Shown piece by piece: positions 34,258 to 45,988 of a stretch of DNA of 64,000 bases (position 1 is its first letter; every line of letters begins with the position of its first letter). A program made the position numbers and the translations under genes. Origin of the DNA: Batkoa obscura (lineage: Eukaryota; Entomophthoromycota; Entomophthoromycetes; Entomophthorales; Batkoaceae); contig JASVEC010000001.1 of assembly GCA_030770535.1 (NCBI GenBank), forward strand, positions 1,178,001 to 1,242,000. Reading direction: 5' to 3'. The notes under the pieces are model-generated. The model was not told where the DNA came from. It saw nothing but the letters and a program-made list of their open reading frames with translations, and did not search any database.

Positions 34258-35985
34258 TTTATAAATTAAAAGTAGGAATAGTCCTTACTTTTTTAGTAAG
34301 ATACCGATTTCATATATGCATAACAAGTATAACTATTTAAAAAATTAGTTTCTTTAATAACGACTGGCTTTATTTTGTTTGTAGTATTATTATCATTTTC
34401 TTTTTTATTGTGTTGAATAGTTTAAAAGTTCAAATATATCTTAATAAGATAATTTCGAGTACAATTCCTAAAGGCTTTAAAGAGGTCTACATATTTCTGT
34501 TTTGATTTTCCACAATTAAACATGTTTGATAATTGTAATATTCAATTTAGAAAGAATTTCCTCTAATTTATATCTTTGAATATTACCGCGTTTGAGTTAT
34601 AGTCTACTTTTTATAGACTATAATTCTTATCCATAATTTTAAATGCTTTGACAAATTTGGGATGTAAAAAAGCCAAAAAATTTGCGCTCAATTCCCTTAA
34701 CAAGCTAATTGAGCGGAAAAAGATTACACAAAAAGCACGTGGTATTTAGTGTAATAATATATCTTAAAGCTCAACTGTTTGCTAATATAAAATTTATTAA
34801 ATGGGCCTTCAATATATTCTTTAAATCAGTTATTCAGCAACTAAGCGTTGAAAGGAATTAAGCAGCCAAAGGCCCTGCACTTAGAAACCCATATTTCGGC
34901 TTCTCTCAATAGCATTTTATGGCTTATAATACCCAGCATAATTCCTTCCCACTTTAAGCTCAGCTAATTATCTTTAACGAACTTGGATTGAGTACTAATG
35001 TCATTAAATAGGTTGCTTGGAATAATTGGTAAATCTCTAATTACAATATTTCACTTTTATTTTATATACTAAATAACCAGCCATAAACATAACATATTAG
35101 TCTATTTTTATTTAATAAAAATCCTTTAAATTTTTACAAAAAGTACTGTTAATCTATTTATTATAAGTATCAATATAATTATAAAGCATTAGGTAATTTA
35201 ACTAAATTAAAGAAAAAAAAATAAAAAAAAACAGCGATAAAATTTATATGGAAGTAAAAATAGCTAATAATTGCTCTAGTTTTTTATAGGATAGTATCTT
35301 TTTTAAAAAATAATTAATTCCGAGTAAATTTGAGCGAGATAAAGTCATAAAAAACCTGTTATTGAGCATAGTGATATTCCAAATATTATTTTTTTTAAAA
35401 ATTTAAAAAGTACAAAACCCCATGTGGTAAGGCAGTGATTTATCGATTTCTAAAAGTTTATCAAAGTAAATGATATTATATTTATAATAAACTTCTATCT
35501 TTGTAATAAATTTGTAGATTTTACCTGTTTGTACCTAATTTTATAAATACTTTTTACTGTGAATCAATTATAAACCTGGGTTTCTAATTTCCACATTATC
35601 TTGTAGAATTTTTAATTCCCAACGTCTAAAGTTAATAAGTTACGCATTGAAATATAGTAATAACACTGTCTATATTTAAATAAAAAATAAACAGGTTTTA
35701 ATACTAACAATAAAATAGCCAATGAGATGCTATTTTAGAGCTTGAAAATATTTTCAACCAATTATTTTTATAATCATTTGATATACTTATTAATTGACTG
35801 ACCTATTCATAATAATAATTTGTACTACATTCTAAATATTTTAATATTTTTGTACATTTTTAGTCTAAATAAAAATTTATTAAGTTTGGTAACTTCCAAT
35901 TACAATTTAAGGCCCGTCGTTTTCATTTTATTACATCAAATCCTACACTAATGAAAAATAAGCTTTGATAACAAAAAAAAAGAGA

Positions 35986-35993
35986 TATAAATA
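35986..35993 (+). promoter_or_regulatory. TATA box (TATAAATA)
   Basis: TATAAATA about 80 bases before the ATG at 36073, the expected position for the gene there. Confidence 0.5.
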
Positions 35994-36072
35994 GGCAAGA
36001 AAAGACAAAAATTAAATTTAAACTTATTGTTTGTTTTATTATTATCTAGTGTTTAGTACCATAATATACATA

Positions 36073-36756
36073 ATGACCTTAACTGAAGAGTACAATAACA
36101 CTGTTTTCATTCCTTACGAGACTAAAGTTTTAAATAAATCCCCTAATAACAAATCTGCTAACACTAAGTTTGGTAACGCTAAATCTCACAATAAATTTGC
36201 TAGTACCAGAAAAAACAAATCAAAAAAAGGATCTCATTTAAGTATCACCACAACTTATCCACCTATCATTCCTTATCCATCCCATTCAACTAGTAATAAC
36301 AGCTACTATCTTCATAGTCAAGATATATTAAGCACTCAAGGAGCTTTTGAAGCGTCCGAGTCAGTTTCAATGCTACCAGATTCTCCAGGTTCAGTCACTT
36401 CCTTCAACAGTGAACAAGCAACAGGATTATCAGAATACGATTTACTCGAATATTATATGACCAATATTAATCATGTATACGAAGATGCAATAACTTATGA
36501 TATCATTAATAGGCTACAATGCGGTACACCTACGCCTACCGAATCCTTTTTATTTTTTTCAATTTGCTCAATGTCGATAATGCTTAAAACAGAAGATATA
36601 AAAGGACCTATGTTCACGTATTATTATTCATCAGCAATTGAATTAATGTCAACAATTAAGCATGAATCAAGGGACTCTATTTATTATTTTTCATGCGGCC
36701 TCATGGAATTTATAAAAATCTACTTAGATATCAGCATTGTTAACAAATTGTATTAA
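36073..36756 (+). CDS. Truncated fungal TF middle-homology protein without a zinc cluster
   Basis: 227 residues, single exon, starting MTLTEEYNN at the first ATG of the frame; 42 further in-frame bases upstream contain no ATG. No Zn2Cys6 domain: the N-terminal ~95 residues are Ser/Asn/Lys-rich and basic (RKNKSKKGSHLS). Residues ~120-225 match the end of the zinc-cluster protein at 6143: TPTPTESFLFFSICSMSIML, FTYYYSSAIELM, a SRDSIYYF-type loop, and a final hydrophobic helix ending at the same point. This is the first part of the fungal-specific TF middle homology region, normally followed by several hundred more residues. Without a DNA-binding domain it might act by pairing with related factors, but this is inference. 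No continuation exon was found downstream. A second such protein lies at 42129. Confidence 0.75.
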   Translation: MTLTEEYNNTVFIPYETKVLNKSPNNKSANTKFGNAKSHNKFASTRKNKSKKGSHLSITTTYPPIIPYPSHSTSNNSYYLHSQDILSTQGAFEASESVSMLPDSPGSVTSFNSEQATGLSEYDLLEYYMTNINHVYEDAITYDIINRLQCGTPTPTESFLFFSICSMSIMLKTEDIKGPMFTYYYSSAIELMSTIKHESRDSIYYFSCGLMEFIKIYLDISIVNKLY

Positions 36757-38603
36757 AAATTATTTATAAAATCATAAGATTTACTCTCGTTCGCTTGTCC
36801 CCTTCCCTCCCATCGTTTCCGATTTAGATTTATTTTATAATAAATTACCTTAATTTTTTAATACTGGCTTTGTTATTTTGTTTAGTATAGAAATGAAGTT
36901 TTATAAGTATAATTTTTAAAAGTGGGGTTGATTTAAATATAGCAATAACAAAGTTATTGTAGTATTGGATATTATAATTGATATTGTAATTAGTATTATA
37001 ATCGATATTTGTCAAAGTGATAATTGCTTTAAAAAAATTTTAAAATTAGTACATGGGCGTTTAATGGCCTAAAAAGATTTTAGATTGGTTTGATAAAATA
37101 TAGAGTAATTTAAAAACAATATAATCACATTAATAATATTACTGCTAAGCTTAAAAACTTGTTTATGACCTAGTTATCTATACCAAACTATCTTATTAAA
37201 TGATTTAAATTATATTGACCAAGCATTTACTGTACCTATTTAGAAACTTTTAACTCACTTATTTCTATGGAATAAATACTTTGATTATTCCACATACAGT
37301 GATTTCGTTATTAATTCTCCACATTAATTTTTACAATTTTCCTTAATATACATGCTTAGACTTGGTAAAATAACTGTTGTATTATATTAAACCCTTAGAA
37401 GATGATTACAAAGAATTACTCAGTGGATAGTTATTATGTTCTTTCCACTATAAGCTATCTTCGTTACATCTAATGATAGTATTTAAAAATAACATAAAAT
37501 AGCTAAATTATACTTTATAAAGATGCTAAACTACCTGATAAAGATTTAGGAATAACCTGAGGTTTGTTGATAAATTTGTCCAATCTACGGAAATATAATT
37601 TAATGTCATAAAAAAGTTACTTAATTTTAAATAGAAATTAAGAATTGTACTTTTAACTAATATATATATTATGTTTTACTAGTTTTAATATCAGCTTTAT
37701 GGCTCACATAGAAATCCAAATGCTATTATACTTCGGTTGAAAGTGATTTGATTGCACCACTATAATATATAAATATTTCTATCTACAAAAGGTCTGGGCT
37801 ACCTTTCGACATTTATATTTAATCTTAAATTTCTTGAGCTTTTGGGAATAAAATTTCACAAAAAAGTTGATCCGCTTTCACATCACATGCTTCTTAAATA
37901 TTTTTATATAACTTTTATATTTTTTTAAAAATCAAGATGATTTTTACATTTTTAAAAAAAATATTAATTTACAAATACCTTGTTGTCTAGGATAAAGAAT
38001 CTTTTTAGGCCATTAGAGGTCTCAATATTATTGTTAAAGTTGTATAGTTCTTTTTAAATGCCCAATCCTCTTTAATCATCCTATTCAAACTAATAGGCAT
38101 TTACTCAATAAGATTCAGCATTTCTTCAAATATATAAATATAAATTAATATTGGTATTTTATATTATTTTGGAAATATTAAATTACAGCTTTATTATTAC
38201 ATGTCACCTTAAAATATGCTTTGATGGCTGGCGAACATTTCTTAATATATTATAACAACTTATTTAAAAATAGAATCAAAATGGCTTATTTTATATTGGA
38301 TTGCAGAGGTATAGTATTGCACCGTACATATCAATGAGTTTTTTTTGAGAAAAGCTTTAAATGTGGTTTTATTATAGCAACAGCTTATGATAAAGCTTTA
38401 CATATATCTATTATTAATTTTAAATGATGATTTTATTTTTCTATACAAAAATATTGTATATTTATATAATTACATTTTTATAATATCATTAAATATTAAA
38501 TATAAGTTCATTTACTAAATAATTAATTGTTTTTATTAGAAAATACTAACATAAATCAAAATAAATTGGATTTGTCATATTGATATTAAATGATAGAGTT
38601 GGA
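36757..38603. other. AT-rich intergenic region, no feature seen
   Basis: About 1.8 kb between convergent genes. No ORF, MITE copy or repeat array was recognised; the sequence is mixed A/T runs. Confidence 0.55.
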
Positions 38604-39825
38604 TTATGCTGAATGCTCAAATTCTTCCTTATTAAATTCACCTGGATTAGCAGACCACCTAGAATTCTTAACGTCTGAATCTAGGCCTTTTTCGAATGGC
38701 TCTGAATATCTTTTTAATAATTGTAGCTTAATTTGGTACTTTAAATTATTTAAATAAGGATCTATGTTGTTTGCTAAATCCTTTAAGTTCGAATTAAGTG
38801 GACTTGCCTCTAAACTTTTTGGGTTCAATAAATTTAGCCTTTGATCTAAAAGTATGGTTGGAACATCGGATTCTGGCCTCATTTTTTCGTTTGTTTTATT
38901 AATACTTGTTTCGATATCCATATTTGGCTTCAAGTAAATATTATTACCACTATCATTAGTATCAATAACTGACTTTGGGGTTGTGGCTGAAGCTAACTTG
39001 AGCTTATTCAGCTTTTCACTCTCCCTTTCAGTTTCCCTACTATTGAACGCTGAAGGATTTAAATCCCAACTAGAGTTATTAAATGCTGGGCTTAAATACC
39101 ATATTAAAATTAATGAAATTAATATAATTGAAAATATTAAATGAATTCCATATAATAACAAAATCGATATTAAAAGAGGTTTATCTTCGATTACACCATC
39201 GACTAAAATTTTCAACGTTTCATCACGGGATTGATAGACTAATAAAGTAACATGAAAGGCAGTCCATGATTCCCATAGTATAATCAAGAAAGCAAGCTAT
39301 TAAAGTGAGATTAGTAAACTAAACTACTGGTTATTAATTAATATTACAATTCCTAAATATTTTCTACCATTACTATTTGATGATAAAGTGCCAAAAATAG
39401 TTTTTGGAATAAATAAAATAGCAATAGCTATGCTTGATATATATGTTTGTTTGACTAAATGTATGATGAATAATGCCAAGTTAACCGCCTAAATAAGTTA
39501 AATAAGTTAATAAAATATTTAAAACAAAGAAAATAATGCCCACTGTTTGAGCCAAAATGAGAGATTTTAAGCATAAAAATAGCCTACGCTCTGTCCTGTT
39601 GTTAGATGTAAGAAACTCGGACCAATAGCTAGCGCGAAGTCTTGTTACATTACTTCTAGGCCTTGTATATGGGAATATGGGTTGATCATTTAAATCCTTA
39701 GCATTTATATCGCTTACTTTATTGTTGTTGCTAAATGAATTGTCCACATTTATAGCGCACTCTTTACACTTTTCATCACTTAGTTTACAGCTACATTCAT
39801 TTAAACCATTAATATTAAACTTCAT
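38604..39825 (-). CDS. Four-helix membrane protein of unknown function
   Basis: Minus strand, three exons proposed: 39825-39526, 39488-39348, 39296-38604 (377 residues). I do not recognise the family. The N-terminal ~75 residues have a CxC-x6-C-x2-C cluster (CSCKLSDEKCKEC) and a basic stretch. Four membrane segments follow: LCLKSLILAQTVGIIFF running into AVNLALFIIHLV, then ISSIAIAILFIPKTIFGTL, LAFLIILWESWTAFHVTLLV, and ISILLLYGIHLIFSIILISL. The C-terminal ~150 residues are polar and probably cytosolic. The second intron (39297-39347, GTAATA...TAG) is normal. The first is odd: the in-frame choices are a 37-nt intron with donor GTTTTA or a 55-nt one with donor GTGGGC (exon then ending at 39544, 371 residues). 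The protein lies between two zinc-cluster relatives. Confidence 0.68.
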
Positions 39826-42128
39826 TGTTGGTGATAATTAGCTTGTGATCTAAATATAATAAAAAAAGATTCAAACTATTTCAATCCTCATTATTGCTAT
39901 GTTTTATATAGTTTATATTGTTTTTTATTTTCCGAACAACTTTTGTTACCGTTATTAGTTAAGTTTGTTGATACCATTTCCTTTCATGTTAAGTTAAAAT
40001 TTGGCCAATGATGCATAAAGTTTCTTTTTATTTGATAGAATTATTTGTTAGCTACTTACAGTCACTAAAGTGGGAAAGTGGATGTTGCAGGTTTATTTCA
40101 GCAAATTTGTTTTTCAAAGCTGCAAAAAAAATTTAAAATTTGATAAGTTTGAATAGGTTTGCACTAGAGTTTGTAAGCAAAGGCACTTTTTAATTGTATA
40201 ATAAATTCTACTAAGGAATTAGCACCAAATTAAAATTTATAAACACAAAAGCTTATTGAAATAAAACCTTTGAATTAGAGCAAAAAAAGAAAACATTAGT
40301 ATTCATAATTTTGGTCAAATAATATTATATTAAAACTAGCTAATTAAAACTTTTATACCAGACTTGGTATAAAAATAAGTTTAAAGATAGTTTAATAAAC
40401 TATGCTATCATTTAAATATGTTAAAAATTCTTAATTAAATTTGATAATAGTTATTTAGTGCAAATTTTCTACTGATTGATGCTGAGACAAACTTGAAACA
40501 TCCATTTCCCACTTTAGTAATTGTATTTTTGGAATATTGTAAGCCTAGGTTTTTTATACATATAAATGTTATTTTACAAAAATCTTTAAACTTATGATAT
40601 TAAGACTTAAATACTGACTTCTTGTCTTAAGTTGAGTGTACTTTTATAACTGTTGGATGTTAATTATGGTAGATGCCATTCACAGTTTTGGAATATATAA
40701 CTCTTGTTTTTATATACGGTATTTTTAACACATTATGATTATTGCAAGGAATTTTTTTGAACAAACTGAAGTGAAAAAGAAGAATTTCCGCTATGATATT
40801 TTGAATTTTGATCACTTTTGTATAAAATTATATTCAATTTCCCCACATCAATTTGTTTAAATCTTTTTTTACTATAGCCGCGATGTGTTAAAAAATACTG
40901 TAAAAATAAGATTATAATTTTATTTCTACAGTATTATTCAATTTTCTTTTACCAAAATTTTCATATCTGCCTTAATGCTTAAGAAAGAAAAATAATAAAT
41001 AAAACTTTAAAATATTTCTTGTTTAAATTTATATTGTTGAAAAGATAAATGCGTCGTAACATAGACAAACGGTGCAAAAAGCGGAAATTTACATGAATAG
41101 AATAGAATAATAGCGCCAAGTAAAAATCTAAGCCATGGGTACTTTTATGTTTGAAGATAAAATTCTCACTCCACTTAATCAATTTAAGGGTGTATAATAT
41201 GTATGTTAAACATATTAAATTTTTTAAAAGGGTTTCCATTGAAACAGCAATTGCTTTTAAATTAAAGTGTAAGCATACTTAAAAAGAGTTTTAATGCACC
41301 ATTATTTATATTGAATCCATAAAATCTGATAATATGCCCCAGTTTATAATGCTAATTTTAAGTAAATTTTAATAATGAATAAATTATAAATAACATAAAT
41401 TTTCTGGAGACAATCGGTGTATACAGTTCAAAACCAAACTGTTGTTTTATTAAGTTTTAATCTAGTGTTAAGTCAAAGTTAAATGATATAGCGAATTCTC
41501 TTTGTATTTAGTTATTCGGTAGTATATGTACAATAGACTCTTTTTAGCTCTCTTGACATTTACAAAACAAAAATTTATATTCTATAAATAATTGTAAGTT
41601 TTGTTAACTTATTCATAGCTACAAGTTTATGCAAGATGTTATAAATTATTATTGAGATCACAAATAATAGAGCCGTTTTGCTAATTTTAGAATGGTAGTA
41701 ATGGAATTGGATGTCGAATTAAAAAATAATCAACCGAATAAAGTCATAAAAGTTTTTTTTACCAGGAATAATATTGTCAAGTGACCAGGATGTTATTTTT
41801 AAACTGGTTATGGTTAATCCAACTTCATCAAATTAACAAAAGTAAATGGAAGTTCAACACAAATCATTGGGTTATATCGGAAGAACCTTACTCTATTTTA
41901 TATAATTCTTGGAAATAATACTTCGAAAACTTAAAGAATATTAAAATGATAAAATATTAAATTTGAATATTGATTATAGCGTGTACAATGGTCAAGAAAT
42001 GAATGAAATACAAAGTCAAAACAATATCAGATTCCACGTGGGTAAGATTCTACAAAACTAAAGACATGGAAGTAATGAATGATTAATATTAAAATAATTT
42101 ATTAAACAAAGTACAAATATAAATTTTT
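39826..42128. other. AT-rich intergenic region
   Basis: 2.3 kb. One 86-codon minus-strand frame (40979-41239) has no recognisable domain and looks incidental. A 10-bp inverted repeat with a 4-base loop (40351-40374, TTTTATACCA arms) is present. Nothing else seen. Confidence 0.55.
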
Positions 42129-42710
42129 TTATAGGGTCCTTAATAAGTATTCACCCAAATATTGCATAACGAATATACCATTAAAATAAGACTCATCTCT
42201 TGATTTCTTCGGTATACTTTCCATTAACTCCAGTGCTTTTGAGTAATAATTTATACTTATTTCTGATTTTGGACCATAGGTATTGCCTATAATTGAGGCA
42301 CTTGCACAAATGGCAAAAAATAAAAAGGTTTCAGATAATGAAGGGTGGCTTGAATATATTTTATAAATAGCACTGTCCTCAATGTGGACACTTAGATATG
42401 GACTTACTCTACGCTTAAACTCTACTATCAGTTTAGCTTCAGCATTAATTTGGTTTGATTCTTTCTTTAAGTCATCATTATATCCGTCTAAACGTAAATG
42501 GGAAGACCCATCAAAAGTAAACGTATCAATGTCCAAATCAGATAAAGAATCGCTGCTACTTAATAGAGGGGTTGGGAAATGCTCTTTTGGTTCCGACTTA
42601 ATCCATTTAGAAGCCTCTTGATTAAACGATAATCCTTCTAAGAGGTAATTATCTTTATTAGCGTCGACTGCAAAGATATTATTTGTATAGTTAAAACAAG
42701 CGAAAGACAT
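42129..42710 (-). CDS. Truncated fungal TF middle-homology protein without a zinc cluster
   Basis: 193 residues on the minus strand, single exon, starting MSFACFNYTNN. No Zn2Cys6 domain; the first ~85 residues are acidic and Ser-rich (SSSDSLSDLDIDTFTFDGSS), like an activation domain. The C-terminal ~105 residues match the proteins at 6143 and 36073: HPSLSETFLFFAICASASII, then INYYSKALELMESIPKKSRD, then YFNGIFVMQYLGEYLLRTL, where it stops. TATATAAA on the minus strand lies about 112 bases upstream (42822-42829). The acidic N-terminus here contrasts with the basic one in the 36073 paralogue. The role is unknown; regulation through shared dimer partners is conceivable. Confidence 0.75.
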   Translation of the reverse strand: MSFACFNYTNNIFAVDANKDNYLLEGLSFNQEASKWIKSEPKEHFPTPLLSSSDSLSDLDIDTFTFDGSSHLRLDGYNDDLKKESNQINAEAKLIVEFKRRVSPYLSVHIEDSAIYKIYSSHPSLSETFLFFAICASASIIGNTYGPKSEISINYYSKALELMESIPKKSRDESYFNGIFVMQYLGEYLLRTL

Positions 42711-43629
42711 TATATGTAAGTATTATTAGTTGGTATTATATTTAGAATAAAAAAATAAATATTTTGAAAATGGAGAGGTGAAAAAGCAAAAAAGCTATTT
42801 TATTTCGATTTCAATTTTTAGTTTATATATTTTTTCCCTCCTTTTCAATGGCACTTTCTATTTTTACTTAATTAATTTTTTAAGAACCGGTTTGTTTTGT
42901 ACGCAAAATCAGATGCTCAATTAGAAGATTGAATTTGTTATCTTTAAGTTAAAAAAGGAAATTTCAGTAGTATTTAATTTATTAAATGTACATTAGTATT
43001 AATTTATCCAACATAAAAATTATATTAATAAATTAAACTACTACAATATAACATTAATAAAACATTCAAGATTTTTTAATAAATGATATTCAATTAATAC
43101 AAATTCAATTAATTAATAATAGTATATGATCAATATGTACATATATTAATATTTGATCATTGTTTTTAGCATGTAATATAGTTAAATATGTTTGGAACCA
43201 CTTAAATTCAAACATTATTTAACTCGGAGGAATTATTGCATTTTCAAAATTACTCCATAGCATCACTTCAAAAGTAAGCTAAAAAGTCAACTAAAGCCCA
43301 ATATAATATATTAAAAGCAGAACATAATTGTTAGTTACCAAAGAAACGGTAGTCTCTGTTATTTTAGTAGTCTAAAATAGGAACATTCAATAAGAATATA
43401 ATCAGAATAAGGTAGCAATTTTAGAACGTTATCTTGTTAAACAAATTTAATGCAATATTTTACATACATGAAATAATATAAAAGCAGTAAAATAAATATT
43501 TAAGAATAACTTTCTAGATTATTTAGATATTACTAGTTAAAATAAAAAATAACACATATATATTGAAAATCCAAATTTTGTATTTTAATTGCAAAAAAAT
43601 AACCAAAGATACTATAAATCTAATGAATA

Positions 43630-43734
43630 TATGGGGGTGTATTTTTTTGTTTAAGAATTTTACTAACAATCTTTCCGCTCAAATAGTGCTTAAAAAATGG
43701 AAAAAATAATGAAACCAAAAAAAATACCCCCATG
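43630..43734 (-). mobile_element. MITE copy 15
   Basis: Reverse, full length: TATGGGGGTGTATTTTTTTG, CCGCTCAAATAGTGCTT, ATACCCCCATG. The left end is perfect to consensus. Confidence 0.9.
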
Positions 43735-44138
43735 TGTCATTAAATAAAATAAAATGAAAAATAGTTAAAGACTATATTACATTGTCAGCACTAAGATATT
43801 TGATTTGAACTATATTGAAAACTAAATGTTTGATTAACTAATATTAATATTAATAATAGCCTAGCTTGAAGCATTAAAGTAATAAAGGTAATCAAATAGT
43901 TTTGAAAAATATTTATTCATTTTATTTAGCTTATATAAAAACGCTAATTTTATAGTTTAATCGGTATCTTTCTGATTAAATTAGATCAATTATTATATTA
44001 TACCATATCTTCTACCATGTTTAATTATTTTAAAGAAAAATTCAAAGTTCGAACATATTTAATTATTTAATAGACGATTTCAAAGTATAAAATTATACTA
44101 CGTTTTAAGTTATTTATACTTTTAAATTCAGATTTAAG

Positions 44139-44242
44139 TATGGGGGTGTTTTTTTGATTTTATCACTTTTTCCATTTTTTAAGCGTTATTTGAGTGGAAA
44201 GACTATCAGTAAAATTCTTAAACAAAAAAATACATCCCCATA
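44139..44242 (+). mobile_element. MITE copy 16
   Basis: Forward, full length: TATGGGGGTGTTTTTTTG, AAGCGTTATTTGAGTGG, ATACATCCCCATA. It faces copy 15 from 400 bases away. Confidence 0.92.
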
Positions 44243-44801
44243 TGGCGCTTTATAATAAAAATAAGCATTTTAATGAGAGGTTACTATTTCTATTAGTATC
44301 AGTTTTTGTAATATATTATTGTTAACTATAGAATTAATTGAAGTAAAATAAAAAAATCCTTTTTTGAAAAATAGCATATGCTTTAAAAATAAGCTTTTAA
44401 TAACCAACAGAGCACTTAAGTGCCCTTTGATATATTTAACATGTACTAAAAAATATAATAATAAACTTCACAAAATAAATTTAAAAGGTTTATTTTTATT
44501 TTTAACATTCCAATAATACGTTTAACCAACTTGCCTCTGTTGTAGCTAAGTATAATTTTAAATTAAGTTTTAATCTAAATATATATACATTTTTGTTAGA
44601 TCTTCTTTTAGAGTATGGAATTGGAGATCTTTATAAAGTGTGTATCATTGGAGTCACTATAGTTGTAATTATTTTTCTAATAGTAGACAGAGAGAAGATT
44701 TTGATGTTTTAAAAACTTGTGAAAACTTCTTTACAATTAGATACCACTTGTTATATTGCATGTGTTGTTATTGTAGGGGAAAATGAAATACTATGTTGTT
44801 A

Positions 44802-45082
44802 TATAAATATGTTTTTTACCAATTGTCCTTTTTTGATATTTTTTAAAATTTAGAAATTGATTAACCAGTACGCTGTTTAAGCTTGGATGTTGTGCTGGCT
44901 AACTGTTCATTATAAAATAAACATTGAACTAACAAGCCTCAATTAGCATGGTAGAGAAAATAATTAGTTATAAAATTCATCATTTGCTAACGCACATTCG
45001 AACTTAAACAGCGTACTGGTTAATCAATTTCTAAATTTTAAAAATAGCAAAAAAGAGTAATAGGTAAAAAACATTCCCATAT
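44802..45082. mobile_element. ~280-bp fold-back element with ~80-bp inverted arms
   Basis: The left arm (44802-44881) and right arm (about 45003-45082) are inverted copies. The inner part matches almost perfectly (AGAAATTGATTAACCAGTAC and GCTGTTTAAG); the outer part is more diverged. The region between the arms (GTGCTGGCTAA against GTGCGTTAGCAA) is also weakly symmetrical, so nearly the whole element could fold. The right end reads, outward-in, TATGGGAATGTTTTTTACC, close to the end of the ~104-bp MITE. No coding capacity. Confidence 0.78.
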
Positions 45083-45502
45083 ACTGTCATTATTTATATA
45101 TAGTACCAGTGTGTAATGGTTGTAAAAATTGTAGGCTCAAAGTATATCTCTTCCCTTAATTTAACTCCAAACGTAAGCTTATATCGAGCTAAAGTAGTCA
45201 GCTCATTTCTTTTACTTATGGTTGGTCTTCTTGATATATTTCTATCATTAATATCACAATTAGATTCAATGGATGAGTTAGATTATGAATAGCTTCAATT
45301 CTAGTTTCATGTTTATCATTTTAAATTATATGATATATCACAAGTCATCTTTCTATTATTATATTGTATTAAAAAATAAATTATTGATTTTCTATATTTA
45401 AGTTTTTACTAATAACAAAATTAAACTTGAGTCTTGATTGTTAGTTTATTAAGCTTTGTCTATTATTAGTGATTGTAACCTGATTCTATTTAATATGTAA
45501 CA

Positions 45503-45608
45503 TATAGGGATGTATTTTTTTGTTTAAGAATTTTACTAGCAATTTTTCCACTCAAATAGTACTTAAGAAACGGAAAAAGTGACAAAACAAAAAAAAAACA
45601 CCCCCATA
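45503..45608 (-). mobile_element. MITE copy 17
   Basis: Reverse, full length: TATAGGGATGTATTTTTTTG, CCACTCAAATAGTACTT, ACACCCCCATA. It lies about 380 bases upstream of the UTP6 start. Confidence 0.9.
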
Positions 45609-45988
45609 TGGACATGCTTTTTAGACCATTTAGCTAGTACCTTTTTTCATTTTAAGCTTAAAAAGTGCACAAATATTTAAAAGAAGGAATCGTGTGTAAT
45701 TCTTAATTTTGATTTATTATTATTCACCTATCTTTAGTTAGATGACAAAGTATAAAAGATTTGGAGAATCTCCTATTACCTTTTTTTTATTAATATTAAA
45801 AGATTATTGTAATTTAGGCAATCTCTTTGAGTACTAATACCATCACTTACCCAGATATACGCTATACCAATTCGAAATTTTGGGTAAAAAAAAGTGGAAC
45901 TATGATTGGTTGATTTGCATCAATTCGAAAATTAAACAAAAAAGAGAGCTTTTATTAAACAATCTCTTTTAAAAGTTCAACAAACAAG

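Larger units (their letters stand above)
30809..36072. other. Gene-poor 5-kb region with a MITE cluster
   Basis: No supportable gene. The centre (32.6-34.3 kb) holds seven MITE copies, two of them deleted. A near-symmetrical hairpin with CGCTCAATT arms lies at about 34684-34720. The right end has a CCAAT-like motif (AGCCAATGAG near 35713) and the TATA box of the gene at 36073. The rest is A/T-rich without visible structure. Confidence 0.6.
42711..45988. other. AT-rich region with three MITEs and a long fold-back element
   Basis: 3.3 kb without a gene. It holds MITE copies at 43630, 44139 and 45503 and a ~280-bp fold-back element at 44802-45082. The promoter of UTP6 lies at the right end, which reads ATGATTGGTTGATTTG (a reverse CCAAT) near 45902-45917. 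Confidence 0.6.

Noticed and set aside
38021-38035. AGAGGTCTCA word shared with the 12.2-kb fold-back
   Set aside because: Only about ten bases match and no inverted arm is nearby; not evidence of a second copy.
40351-40374. 10-bp inverted repeat with 4-base loop
   Set aside because: A/T-rich stem far from any gene end; single occurrence, likely chance.
40979-41239. 86-codon minus-strand frame
   Set aside because: It has an ATG but no domain, neighbour context or codon signal; open frames of this size are expected in AT-rich DNA and in this strand composition.
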